DNA of 64,000 bases from VFKU01 sp038916785. GTDB taxonomy: Bacteria > Hydrogenedentota > Hydrogenedentia > Hydrogenedentales > GCA-2746185. Made by a program: the position numbers and the translations under genes. This document shows, one piece after another, positions 46,924 through 56,009 of the stretch. The stretch spans positions 4,298 to 68,297 of the forward strand of contig JBCLBO010000009.1 of the NCBI GenBank assembly GCA_038916785.1, in the 5' to 3' direction. The notes beneath the pieces were generated by a model. That model saw nothing but the letters and a program-made list of their open reading frames with translations, ran no database searches and had not been told where the DNA came from. Within the stretch, counting starts at the first letter, position 1, and each line of letters begins with the position of its first letter.

Positions 46924-47472
46924 GTGATACTTTCGGACGGGACCATCAAGGAATTGCTCACGAAGGGCGATCTGGGGATCGAACCCTTTGATTGGAGCCA
47001 GATCGAGCCGGCCTCGGTCGATTTGCGTCTGGGGGACACCTTTCTGGTGCCCAAAATCACGCGCGGGATATGCTCGATGTCCGAGGCGCCGGACTACGAC
47101 GAGACCAAGGCCGACGAGTTTATTATTCCGACGCGCGGTTTCGTGCTGGCGACGACGATGGAATACATCCGGCTGCCGAATTACCTTACGGCATTCGTCG
47201 AAGGCCGCAGTTCCGTCGGCCGGCTGGGGTTGTTCATTCAGAACGCCGGGTGGGTCGATCCCGGCTTTGAGGGCACGATCACGCTCGAGCTCTACAACGC
47301 CAACAGCGCGCCGATGCGGATCGTAGCGGGCCGGCGTATCTGTCAGCTCGTGATCGCCCAGGCCGACAAGGCCGTCGAGCGGCCATACCGGGGAAAGTAT
47401 CAGGGCCAGCGCGTGACGACCGGCTCGCGCATCCATCTCGATTCCGAAGTGCGCGACGCCGGCACCGACTGA
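46924..47472 (+). CDS. dcd: dCTP deaminase
   Basis: 182 residues from a GTG at 46924, preceded by GAGAGGGGG; it begins VILSDGTIKELLTKGDLGIE. Motifs: IEPASVDLRLGDTFLV, TAFVEGRSSVGRLGLFIQNA, GWVDPGFEGTITLELYNANS with the catalytic Glu, and the C-terminal RGKYQGQRVTTGSRIHL. It converts dCTP to dUTP for dTMP synthesis. The KYQGQ tail resembles bifunctional dCTP deaminase/dUTPases of archaea and actinobacteria, so it might release dUMP directly; this is inference. Convergent with NAD kinase, stop codons 5 bp apart. Confidence 0.93.
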   Translation: MILSDGTIKELLTKGDLGIEPFDWSQIEPASVDLRLGDTFLVPKITRGICSMSEAPDYDETKADEFIIPTRGFVLATTMEYIRLPNYLTAFVEGRSSVGRLGLFIQNAGWVDPGFEGTITLELYNANSAPMRIVAGRRICQLVIAQADKAVERPYRGKYQGQRVTTGSRIHLDSEVRDAGTD

Positions 47473-47477
47473 GCCGC

Positions 47478-48188
47478 TTACTCCGGCATCAGCAGGATGG
47501 CTTTCTCGCCGGCCCGCCGGATCGTTAGGGTGTCTCCGGCGTCGGCGTCGAGAATTTCCGGGGCGCTGTCGTGCGCGATGAACGCGGGCCCGCGCGTAAT
47601 TTGGACGCGCACGGTGGTGTCCTCCGGCACGATGACGTGGGTGGTGTGTTCGTTCGTGTACTTGAATGCCACGCCGATCCCCTGCCAGAAGACTCCGCGC
47701 GTGATCTGGTTGAAATAGGCGGTGCTGCCGAAGGGCGAACAAACGACGAATCCGTCGCCGATGATCTCGTGGTCCGGCGCGGAGCCGTAGGCCTGGCCGT
47801 CGAACCACACGCGGTACCGCAGCGACGACGTCACGCGGCCCATGTGCCCGCTGACCTCGTTGAGCGCGACAATCTGGTGCGGCCCGCGGGGCGCTGCGAA
47901 TTCCATGTCGCAGGCGAGCTTGAGGTGCCCATGCGGCACGAGCCGGCCCTGCGCGAGCCGCGCGATCACCTCTTCCGGCGGATTCGGGATGCAGCGCACG
48001 CCGCGGCGGCTGTTGCGCAGCGGCACCTTCGGCACGCCCGGCCACAGCCGCTCCGCGGCCAGTAGAGTGCCGTCGCCGCCGAAGCACACGACCGTGTCCG
48101 GGTCTTCGGCGACGAGGCGCAGGCCCGCGTGCTTGTCGAGTAGAGGGCGGAGTTTTTCGGATTCGTGGCCGTATAGGACGATGTTCAT
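47478..48188 (-). CDS. nadK: NAD kinase
   Basis: 236 residues from the ATG at 48188, short for the family (usually 270-300). It phosphorylates NAD+ to NADP+. The nucleotide-binding GGDGT motif is present (TVVCFGGDGTLLAAERLWPG), the NE/D motif appears as VALNEVSGH, and the substrate loop as GDGFVVCSPFGSTAYFNQIT. Last gene of a four-gene run on the minus strand after the PagL-like, PilZ and permease genes. The open frame continues upstream but that part is antisense to nothing recognisable and belongs to the permease region. Confidence 0.9.
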   Translation of the reverse strand: MNIVLYGHESEKLRPLLDKHAGLRLVAEDPDTVVCFGGDGTLLAAERLWPGVPKVPLRNSRRGVRCIPNPPEEVIARLAQGRLVPHGHLKLACDMEFAAPRGPHQIVALNEVSGHMGRVTSSLRYRVWFDGQAYGSAPDHEIIGDGFVVCSPFGSTAYFNQITRGVFWQGIGVAFKYTNEHTTHVIVPEDTTVRVQITRGPAFIAHDSAPEILDADAGDTLTIRRAGEKAILLMPE

Positions 48189-48232
48189 TTGGCGCAGAGG
48201 CCCCACTTGCCGGACGGGCCAGAGAATCGCAC

Positions 48233-49855
48233 TCAGGTCGTCCGCGTTGCAACCCGGCGCGCGAGCGCGAAGGTCGCAGTCACGATGATCATGAGGAAAA
48301 CGGCATAGGCGAAGGCCGAGCCGACGCCCGCGCCGCGCCACTCCATGTTGATGCGGATGGCGATCGGCAGATTGGACGGCGTGTAGAGCAGGATAGTCGC
48401 GACGAACTCGCCGAGGGACGACGCGAAGACCAGCGCCGTCGCCGCCGCGAGGGACGGCGCCATGAGCGGCGCGATGATCCGGCGAAAGCACATCGCGGGC
48501 GTCGCGCCGAGCGTGCGCGCGGCTTCGATGAGGGAGACGTCGAAGGTGGTCACCGCGGCGGCGACCGCGCGCGTCCACATCGGGATGAATCGGACGAAGT
48601 AGGCGATCGGCAAGAGCCAGACGGTGTTGTAGAGCGGGAGCCAGGGGTCGTTGAAGGCGGTGATGAGATTCATGGCCACGACCGTGCCGGGTAGGGCCCA
48701 TGGCGCCATCACGAGCAGATTGATCCACCGGCTGCCCGGGCGCGCGCGGCCGATCAGGTATGCCGCCGGCAGGCCGACGGCGAAACACGCGGCGGCCGCG
48801 GCGAGGCTCATCCACGCGCTGTTGCGCACGGGCCGGAAGGCGGACGCGTCGTTGAAGATGGTCGCGTAGTTGTCCAGGGTGAACGAAGTCGGGAGGAGTT
48901 CTGCGCCCCACGCGCGATGGTCCGCGAAACTCAGCAGCACGATGTTCGCGTGGGGCGCGAGCAAGAGCGCCATGCAGGCCCAGGCGAGTCCACCCGCGAG
49001 CCAGCGCCCTCCCCGCGAGCGAATGGGACGCGGGGCGCCTTTCGAGCCGCCGCCGCCCGCGCGAACGCGCGAGCGAAAGACGACGACGCCGAGCAATGAG
49101 ACAATGCCGAGCACGACGGACAGCGTCAACGCTTCGGCCTCGTGAAACTGTCCGCGTTCATTGAATATCTGCACACTGAGATAGGGAAAATCGTTTCCGA
49201 AGAAGAGCGGCGCACTGAAGGACGCGCCCGAGTTCATGAACGTTAGCAAGGAGGCCCCCGCGAGCGCGGGCATCAGCGCGGGCACCATGACCCGGCGAAA
49301 CGCGAGCGCGCGCGACGCGCCCAGGGTGCGCGCGGCCTCCATGCGCGAGGCGTCCATGCCCTCGAGCGCGGCGGAGACCATCGTGAAGAAATACACGGAG
49401 TACGAGTAGGCGTGGATGGTCAGTATGGCGGCGGGGCCGCTAAAGCTGAACCGGTCGCTGCCGGTGGTGCGCTGCAAGAGACGGGGGAGGAGGCCGATGT
49501 CCGGGCCTATGAGGTAGTAGAAGCTGAGCGTGCCGACGAGCGGCGGCAGCGCGAAGGGGAGATAGGCGAACACAATCAAGGCGGCGCGCCCGGGGAATCG
49601 GTAGTAGGAGACGGCGAGGGCGAGCGCGGTGCCCAGCAGGCCGGCCGCCGCGACCGAGGCGAGGCCCATCGCAATGGTGTTGAGGATTGCTTCGCGGCCC
49701 GCGCCCCCGGTGACCACGTCCCAGCGCCATTGCATGGCCGCCGAGACGGCGAGGCGAAGCGTGGGGTAGGCGATCGTGGCCCCGAGCGCGACGAGACAGA
49801 TCGCGAGCGCCAGGCGATCGGAGAGGGACCGGCGCTGTGAAGGATGTGCGCGCAC
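48233..49855 (-). CDS. Fbp/Sfu-type iron(III) ABC transporter permease
   Basis: 540 residues forming two fused six-helix permease modules. Each contains the ATPase-contact EAA loop: MEAARTLGASRALAFRRVMV and LIEAARTLGATPAMCFRRII. This double-length layout is typical of FbpB/SfuB/ThiP permeases for ferric iron or thiamine. No periplasmic binding protein or ATPase gene lies in the window, so the transporter must be completed from elsewhere. It lies 25 bp after a PilZ gene and 44 bp before nadK, suggesting co-transcription. Confidence 0.88.
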   Translation of the reverse strand: MRAHPSQRRSLSDRLALAICLVALGATIAYPTLRLAVSAAMQWRWDVVTGGAGREAILNTIAMGLASVAAAGLLGTALALAVSYYRFPGRAALIVFAYLPFALPPLVGTLSFYYLIGPDIGLLPRLLQRTTGSDRFSFSGPAAILTIHAYSYSVYFFTMVSAALEGMDASRMEAARTLGASRALAFRRVMVPALMPALAGASLLTFMNSGASFSAPLFFGNDFPYLSVQIFNERGQFHEAEALTLSVVLGIVSLLGVVVFRSRVRAGGGGSKGAPRPIRSRGGRWLAGGLAWACMALLLAPHANIVLLSFADHRAWGAELLPTSFTLDNYATIFNDASAFRPVRNSAWMSLAAAAACFAVGLPAAYLIGRARPGSRWINLLVMAPWALPGTVVAMNLITAFNDPWLPLYNTVWLLPIAYFVRFIPMWTRAVAAAVTTFDVSLIEAARTLGATPAMCFRRIIAPLMAPSLAAATALVFASSLGEFVATILLYTPSNLPIAIRINMEWRGAGVGSAFAYAVFLMIIVTATFALARRVATRTT

Positions 49856-49880
49856 GGAGCGAAGGCGGGGGCCGGCGGCC

Positions 49881-50240
49881 TCAGGCCCCGTCCGGACCGT
49901 CTTGCGCGAGGTCGAGCTCGACGTATTCGCGGACGGCGCGGTGGTCGTCGTCGCTCAACTTCGTAAAGATGATAGCGACTTTGAATTCGTCCTGTTTCGG
50001 GAATTGCGCTTCGCAGCGAATCACGATGCCTTCGGTCTCAATCGAGCGGCCCGACGGCGCGGGGAGATCGAGCACGATGCTCAGCTTCGTCATTTCGACG
50101 ACCGGCTGCTGCGTGCGGCAGAGCACTCCGCTGCAACTGACGTTTTCGACGTGGTTGATGACGCCGCCATCGCGTCGCGTGGCCTTGAAACCGCCACGGC
50201 TGCGCGGATGCTTCCGGCGGTCTGATTCTCGTCGCGTCAT
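49881..50240 (-). CDS. PilZ-domain protein, short
   Basis: 119 residues from the ATG at 50240 (AGGGG nine bases upstream). A single PilZ domain with both c-di-GMP contacts: RKHPR fits RxxxR and NVSCSG fits [D/N]xSxxG. The rest is the PilZ beta-barrel (VLDLPAPSGRSIETEGIVIR, FKVAIIFTKLSDDDHRAVRE). Acts as a c-di-GMP effector; the target is unknown. The gene lies between a PagL-like gene and an iron-type permease with 30- and 25-bp gaps. Confidence 0.85.
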   Translation of the reverse strand: MTRRESDRRKHPRSRGGFKATRRDGGVINHVENVSCSGVLCRTQQPVVEMTKLSIVLDLPAPSGRSIETEGIVIRCEAQFPKQDEFKVAIIFTKLSDDDHRAVREYVELDLAQDGPDGA

Positions 50241-50270
50241 GATCGGCACCCCTGGAGCGAAGCTACCCTG

Positions 50271-50927
50271 TCAGTGGCGCTTGAAACTATAGCCGAAGCC
50301 GACACCGAAGTTGTTCACACCCGCGTTCTGTTCGAAGATCCCGGCATTCGAAATGTGGCTGACCTTTCCCGCGACGTGCCAGCCTTTCTCGAACTGGTAT
50401 CCGAAACCGGCCTCTTCCATGAAATTTAAATAGCCCGAGTTGCCCTCGAATTTCGCGGACTGTCCGAGCACGTGCAAGCCAACTTCGCCAAACCAACCCC
50501 GCTGCTCCCTGCCATTGGAATAACCGCGGAACACGACGCCGAATCCCGCCGCCCAGATGTCGTCGCCGCCGTCGCCCTGGTTGTAATACATGATCGGGAT
50601 AAGGCGTGGGCTAATGGTCAGATGCTCGACGATTGGGAACTCGTAATCAATATTCGTGCGCAGTGCGAAGTCGCTGGGCCGCGGGTGCTTTCCCCAATGG
50701 AATCCGTGGAGTGGCGTGAGCTCAATGCGAATCCGCGCATGATCGATGCGGTTCCCTTTTCTGAAGGTTTTCGTCTCCGCCTGCTTGGGTTCCGGCGTCG
50801 ACTCGACAGCCGATGGTTCCGGCGTCCTACCGTCTTTGTCGTCCGCGCCGGCGGAGGCCGCCATCGTAGGCAACGCCAGACACAGTCCAGCACATGCCCA
50901 TACGCGAACCCACTTCATCATCCGCAT
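50271..50927 (-). CDS. PagL-like lipid A 3-O-deacylase (acyloxyacyl hydrolase family)
   Basis: 218 residues from the ATG at 50927 (AGGAG eight bases upstream). Signal peptide MKWVRVWACAGLCLALPTMA, a Pro/Glu-rich spacer, then an eight-strand outer-membrane beta-barrel pattern ending in GFGYSFKRH with a near-C-terminal aromatic. The catalytic HxSNA motif of PagL is present as KVSHISNAGIFEQNAGVNNF, including a candidate Glu. PagL removes the 3-O acyl chain of lipid A, which implies a lipopolysaccharide outer membrane. First gene of the run continuing with PilZ, permease and nadK. Confidence 0.82.
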   Translation of the reverse strand: MRMMKWVRVWACAGLCLALPTMAASAGADDKDGRTPEPSAVESTPEPKQAETKTFRKGNRIDHARIRIELTPLHGFHWGKHPRPSDFALRTNIDYEFPIVEHLTISPRLIPIMYYNQGDGGDDIWAAGFGVVFRGYSNGREQRGWFGEVGLHVLGQSAKFEGNSGYLNFMEEAGFGYQFEKGWHVAGKVSHISNAGIFEQNAGVNNFGVGFGYSFKRH

Positions 50928-51090
50928 CCTCGTCTCTCCTCGCATCCGGATTCCTATCGCGCCGGCATAGTAAGCGGCGGCGAACTCCGTTTCAATGTGG
51001 CGGGCGCGGAGCGATACCGGCGGCCTTGCCGATTTGCTATTCTCTGCGGTGCTCGGTCCGCCGATTGTGCGGCCGTGGGAGGAACGCCCG

Positions 51091-53997
51091 ATGTCGACCC
51101 GTTTGCTAACCATTGCTTTCCTACTTGCGGGACTCGCGTACGCCGCGAGCGCCTCGGCCGGTCACACCCGAATCAACGCCCCCAATCCAGCCGATCCCAT
51201 GGCCGTGCACATCTACCAGCTCGAGAACGGGTTGACGGTGTACCTCACGCGGAACCAGGAGACGCTGCGGTTCTACGCGGAGATTGCGGTGCGCGCGGGC
51301 AGCAAGACGGACCCGGCGGATGCGACTGGCTTGGCGCACTACCTCGAGCATTTGTTGTTCAAGGGGAACCAGACGCTGGGCACGCTCGACTACACCCAGG
51401 AAGGGCCGTATATCGATCGAATCACGGCGCTTTATGGGCAGCATTTCAAGGAGACCGACGAGACCAAGCGCAAGGAAATCTACGCAGAGATTAACCGCGT
51501 CTCGCAGGAGGCCGCGCAATTTGCCGTCCCGAACGAGATCGACAAAATTTATAAGGCGCTTGGCGGCGACGCTCTCAATGCACACACCTGGCACGAGGAG
51601 ACCGTCTACAAGGTGGCCCTGCCGATGAACCGGCTTCGCCAGTGGGCCGCGATCGAGTCGGTGCGATTCAAGGAGCCCGTCTTCCGCCTATTCCACACGG
51701 AACTCGAAACGGTGTACGAGGAGAAGAACCGGAGTCTGGACAACAAGGACCGCGTTATCAACGAGGCGGTCAACGCGGCGCTCTTCAAGAAGCACCCCTA
51801 CGGTCAGCAGACGACAATCGGCACGGTCGAGCACCTGAAAAATCCAAACCTGGACTACATCCGCGACTACTTCAACACCTGGTACGTGCCGAACAACATG
51901 GCGATCTGCATCAGCGGGAACATCGACATCGACGAGACCATCCAGATCATCGACGAAAACTTTTCCGCGTGGAAGCGCAAGGACCTGCCCGCGCCGAAGA
52001 CCTTCGCCGAGGAGCCGCTGAAGGGCGCGGAACGCGTCACGGTCCAGTACAAGGCCGAGGAGCAGGTGTTGCTCGCGTTTCGCCTTCCCGGAGTAAACGA
52101 CCCGGATTCCGAAGTGCTCAAGCTCATCGACATGATTCTGGATAACTCCGTCGCCGGGCTCATCAATCTCAACTTGAACCAGGCGCAGCGCGTGCGCGAG
52201 TCCGGCTCCTATCCCTACCAGATGAACGAGTACGGCGTGGAGCACCTCTGGGGCGTGCCGAAGGACGGCCAGAGCCTGGACGAAGTCGAGCAGCTTTTGT
52301 TGGAGCAGGTTGAGAAGGTCAGGAAGGGTGATTTCGAGGATTGGATTCTTCCGGCCATCGTCACGGATTTCAAAAAGAACCAGCGGGCCGCGCTCGAGTC
52401 CGACATGGCGCGGGTGAACCAGATGACCAACGCGTTCCTGAATTTTGCGGACTGGGACCACCGCGTGGACGAGATCGCGCGCATCGAAAAGCTCACGAAA
52501 GACGACGTCGTGCGCGTGGCGAACAAGTATTTCGGCGGCGGCTACGTGGCGGGCTGGCGCCTCGACGAGCAGCAGGAGATCCCCTCGGTCGTCAAGCCAC
52601 AGATCGACCCGGTCGACATCGACCCGACGCGACAGTCGGCTTTCGCGAAGAACATCCTGGCGATGAAGGCCGACCCCATCGAGCCCGTTTTCGTCGATCC
52701 AGCGAAGGACTACACGATGGTGGACTACAAGCAGGGGGTGAAGCTGTATTACTCGCCCAACCCGCTCAACGACCTATTTTCACTTTCGATCCTGGTCGAA
52801 TTCGGCACCTTTGAAGACAACAAGATTGGCGTGTCCACGCTGCTCTTGGACAAGGCCGGCACCCAGCGGTTCTCGGCCGAAGACCTCAAGAAGGAGTGGT
52901 ACAAGCTGGGGATGGACGCCAGCGTAAACGCGGGAGACAACGAGACCTACATATCGATCACCGGTCTCGATGAGAACTTCGAGAAGTCACTCGCGCTGCT
53001 GATGGAGTGGATTAAGGACCCCACGGCCGACGACGCCACGCTCGAGGAACTCAAGCAGATTATTCTGGTGAGCCGTGAAGACGAGAAGAAAGACCCGGGC
53101 AGTCTCAATCGCGCGCTCAGCGCGTATCACCGCTACGGCGCGGAGTCGTCGTTTCTGCGCCGCCTGCCGGGCGCGGATCTGCAAAAGCTGACGAGGGACG
53201 AGCTATTCGCGGTGATCCGCGGCCTGCTGGACTACAAACACGTGATTACCTACACCGGAGCGCTGCCGCTGGATCAAGTCCAGAAGGCGCTGGCGAAGCT
53301 GCACCCGCTGCCGGACACGCTGAAGGATCCGCCGCCGTACCGGTTCCTGCGGGCGCGCGAACCGGCGTCAAACGAGATCTTTTTCTTTAACAAAGAGGCT
53401 GCACAGGCTCAGGTGCGCATCGAGTATCCGAGCGGCGTCTACACGGAGGAAGTGCTCACCCCGGCGGAGCTGTACAACAGCTATTTCGCGGACGGCATGT
53501 CGAGCATCGTGTTTCAGGAGCTGCGCGAGGCGCGCGCGCTCGCGTATTCGGCCGGCGCGCTCTACCACGTCGGCACGCGGGTCGATGACGAGAACCTGAT
53601 GATCGGCGCGATCGGGTGCCAGGCGGACAAGACGCCGGAGGCCGTCGCCGCATTCCTCAATATCATCGACAACCTGCCCGAGTCGCCCGACCGCATGACG
53701 GAGGCGCTCACCGCGCTCGACAACCAGTACCGCACATCGAAGATCGGGTTCCGCGAAGTCATTGGGGCTGTGCGCGCGTGGGAGAAGCTGGGCCTGGCGC
53801 CAGACCCGCGCAAGAAGCAGTTTGCGGCGCTACACTCGGCCGGGCTGGACACCGTGTTGGCGTTTCACAAGCAGCGCGTGGAAGACCGCGCGAAGCTAAT
53901 CTCAGTCGTCGGCGATAAGAGCCGGATCGACATGAACGCGCTCAAGGAATACGGCGCGGTGACCGAGGTGGGCCTCGGCGATCTTTTTGTGGATTGA
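51091..53997 (+). CDS. M16 family zinc metalloprotease (two-copy, exported)
   Basis: 968 residues from the ATG at 51091 with GGGAGGA upstream. Signal peptide LLTIAFLLAGLAYAASASAG. The first M16 domain has the inverted zinc motif HxxEH (GLAHYLEHLLFKGN) and the distal Glu region (ELETVYEEKNRSLDNKDRV). The second half repeats the fold without the zinc motif (YSPNPLNDLFSLSILVEFG). This is the pitrilysin/insulinase-like single-chain arrangement of inactive plus active halves. It degrades peptides in the periplasm; the substrate is unknown. Divergent from the PagL-like gene. Confidence 0.92.
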   Translation: MSTRLLTIAFLLAGLAYAASASAGHTRINAPNPADPMAVHIYQLENGLTVYLTRNQETLRFYAEIAVRAGSKTDPADATGLAHYLEHLLFKGNQTLGTLDYTQEGPYIDRITALYGQHFKETDETKRKEIYAEINRVSQEAAQFAVPNEIDKIYKALGGDALNAHTWHEETVYKVALPMNRLRQWAAIESVRFKEPVFRLFHTELETVYEEKNRSLDNKDRVINEAVNAALFKKHPYGQQTTIGTVEHLKNPNLDYIRDYFNTWYVPNNMAICISGNIDIDETIQIIDENFSAWKRKDLPAPKTFAEEPLKGAERVTVQYKAEEQVLLAFRLPGVNDPDSEVLKLIDMILDNSVAGLINLNLNQAQRVRESGSYPYQMNEYGVEHLWGVPKDGQSLDEVEQLLLEQVEKVRKGDFEDWILPAIVTDFKKNQRAALESDMARVNQMTNAFLNFADWDHRVDEIARIEKLTKDDVVRVANKYFGGGYVAGWRLDEQQEIPSVVKPQIDPVDIDPTRQSAFAKNILAMKADPIEPVFVDPAKDYTMVDYKQGVKLYYSPNPLNDLFSLSILVEFGTFEDNKIGVSTLLLDKAGTQRFSAEDLKKEWYKLGMDASVNAGDNETYISITGLDENFEKSLALLMEWIKDPTADDATLEELKQIILVSREDEKKDPGSLNRALSAYHRYGAESSFLRRLPGADLQKLTRDELFAVIRGLLDYKHVITYTGALPLDQVQKALAKLHPLPDTLKDPPPYRFLRAREPASNEIFFFNKEAAQAQVRIEYPSGVYTEEVLTPAELYNSYFADGMSSIVFQELREARALAYSAGALYHVGTRVDDENLMIGAIGCQADKTPEAVAAFLNIIDNLPESPDRMTEALTALDNQYRTSKIGFREVIGAVRAWEKLGLAPDPRKKQFAALHSAGLDTVLAFHKQRVEDRAKLISVVGDKSRIDMNALKEYGAVTEVGLGDLFVD

Positions 53998-54003
53998 ACG
54001 GTA

Positions 54004-54022
54004 GGGCGGGCGTGACCCGCCC
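54004..54022. terminator. Hairpin between convergent genes
   Basis: GGGCGGG at 54004-54010 pairs with CCCGCCC at 54016-54022 around CGTGA. It sits between the M16 stop (53997) and the MshEN gene stop (54031). No T-run; it belongs to the same GGGCGGG hairpin family as the one near 41430 and may act as a weak bidirectional terminator. Confidence 0.55.
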
Positions 54023-54030
54023 TGCGTGCA

Positions 54031-55794
54031 TTAGGTGCGTTGGCGCTCCGGGGTGTAGGCCTTGGCGATCGCCGCGAGGATGGCCGCCGGCGTCGACACC
54101 GCGGGGCGTACGCGGCGCTCCGAGGCGAGCTCGACGTCTTCGATGGCGATGAGGTCGAGCGGATTTTCCATGGCGACGAGGAGTTCCCCGTCCTTCTCGC
54201 GCACGGGGATGCACAGGTGCTTCTCCGCCAGTCGCGCGCTGATGAGCCGCGCGGCGTTGATGTCCACAGAGCCTTTGCCCAGCGGCAGGAATTCGAGCCC
54301 GCGCTGATGCGCGACCGCCTGCGCGACCTGCGTTTCCTCGACGTGGCCCATCGCCACCAGCACTGAGCCCAGGTGCTTCCACGGACGCTCGCGTTTCTGT
54401 GTCGTGAGGGCCTCGCCCAGTTGCGTTTCGGTGATGATTCCCGCGTTCACGAAAATCTCGCCGAGCAAGCGCTTGGCTTCGTCGGTAGGGACGCGAAGGA
54501 CAGAATTGCCGATCGTGGGATCGGCTTCTTCGTTGCTGTCGAATGTTTCGACCTCAGGGGCGGAGTGCACTGGCGGCGCTGCGCCGTTGATGTCGTGTTC
54601 GATTGCGGCGTCCAACCGGCGCCGGCGGACGGTTTGAAGTTCGGCGTGGGCCGCCTCGCGATCACGCAGTGCATCGGCCACCTGCGCGGCGAGTTGCGAC
54701 TTCGTGCCTTTGGACCCTTCGTCCGCCAGTTGGTCTTCGCTATGGTGCAGGCGCTCGGCGAGCTGTCGCGATTCTGATTCCAGGCGCTTGACCTGCGCCT
54801 CCAACTCCGGCGCGCACGCGGCCTCGGGCCGCAGAGTGTCGAGTTCGATTGCCGCTTTTTCGAGCGCGGCGCGCTGGGAACGTTCCGATTCCGCGGTGTC
54901 GCGGGCGCGCATGCGCAGCTCTTCGAGATCGGATTTCGATTGTCCGAGCTTTTGTTCGAGTTCCTCCGCGTGGCCCTTCCATTTTTCGGCGTCGGACGCG
55001 CGCGCAGCGAGTTCTTCATCGAGCTTGTGGGTGTCTTTTTCGAGGCGCTCGACGGCGTGCCGCGACTGATCGAGTTCACGGGCTTGCGCTACCGACAATT
55101 GCCGGGCCGATTCCAGTTCCGCGTCCACCGCCGCGAGGCGATCGGCAGTCGCTTGGACATCCCGGCCCGTGAGCGCTTCGACTTCCGAGCGGAGCTGCGC
55201 CTCCGATGACCGGGCGGCGTCGAGCGCCACTTGAATCTGGCCGCATTTTTCGTGCTCTGCGTGCGCGGCCTGCTTATACTCCGCGACCGTCGCTTCGAGC
55301 TCGGCCACGCGCCGGCGCGCCGCTTGGCCCGCCTGCAGCGCGTCGGAGGCTTCCTTGTATACCAGCTCGATTTTGCGCAGCCGTTTTTGCGTCTTGTCCG
55401 CTTCCACGATGGCCTGCGCCTGCTCTTCGAGTTGCTGTTGCAATTGCGCGCGCTGCCCTTCGCTGTCGGCGAGCTGCTGTTCGATGGCCTGCCGCGCAAG
55501 CGCCTGGCGCTCGAGTTCGGCGATCTTCTCGCGGGCCGCCTCGAGGTCGTCCGCGGACGTCTGCGCCTTGGCGACCGCTTCGCGCACGGCCCCGAGCTGG
55601 GACACGGCGCGTCCGGTCAGATCGGACGAGGTCTGCGTGAGGCTATTTTCCCGCTGTTCGAGTTCGGACAGGGCCTGTTGGAGCTCACGAATGGTGTCCC
55701 GAATGGCGGCGTGGCCTTCGTTTACCGCAGTCTGTTGCTGCTCGAGTGCCGCTTCCAATTCGGCGATGAACTGTGTCTCGACGCTCGCGCCCAT
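54031..55794 (-). CDS. Long coiled-coil protein with C-terminal MshEN domain
   Basis: 587 residues. Residues about 10-400 are almost continuous coiled coil rich in Ala, Glu, Gln and Leu (ELEAALEQQQTAVNEGHAAI, ALEKAAIELDTLRPE). The last 160 residues are an MshEN/GspE N-terminal domain with both tandem c-di-GMP motifs: LLGEIFVNAGIITET...ALTTQ and HLGSVLVAMGHVEET...AVAHQ. No ATPase part follows, so this is not a type II secretion or pilus motor. It may be a c-di-GMP-responsive scaffold; the second such protein is at 6824-8359. Confidence 0.82.
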   Translation of the reverse strand: MGASVETQFIAELEAALEQQQTAVNEGHAAIRDTIRELQQALSELEQRENSLTQTSSDLTGRAVSQLGAVREAVAKAQTSADDLEAAREKIAELERQALARQAIEQQLADSEGQRAQLQQQLEEQAQAIVEADKTQKRLRKIELVYKEASDALQAGQAARRRVAELEATVAEYKQAAHAEHEKCGQIQVALDAARSSEAQLRSEVEALTGRDVQATADRLAAVDAELESARQLSVAQARELDQSRHAVERLEKDTHKLDEELAARASDAEKWKGHAEELEQKLGQSKSDLEELRMRARDTAESERSQRAALEKAAIELDTLRPEAACAPELEAQVKRLESESRQLAERLHHSEDQLADEGSKGTKSQLAAQVADALRDREAAHAELQTVRRRRLDAAIEHDINGAAPPVHSAPEVETFDSNEEADPTIGNSVLRVPTDEAKRLLGEIFVNAGIITETQLGEALTTQKRERPWKHLGSVLVAMGHVEETQVAQAVAHQRGLEFLPLGKGSVDINAARLISARLAEKHLCIPVREKDGELLVAMENPLDLIAIEDVELASERRVRPAVSTPAAILAAIAKAYTPERQRT

Positions 55795-56009
55795 GATGGC
55801 CCCCCCGGCCTAATCCGTGTTGGAGAAAGGACTTATGGCGCAGTGGGCCTCCAATTATGGGCTGGCCCGGCCAAAACTTCCCCCGACGATCCCGCTGGAT
55901 CGTCATAGGCATTATACGAGCAGTTTGGAAAAACGGTCAACAATTTCTCGAATTAATCCGGTCCGCGAAGAAAACAGCATAACTCGTTTAAGCTAAGGGA
56001 GTTATGCGA

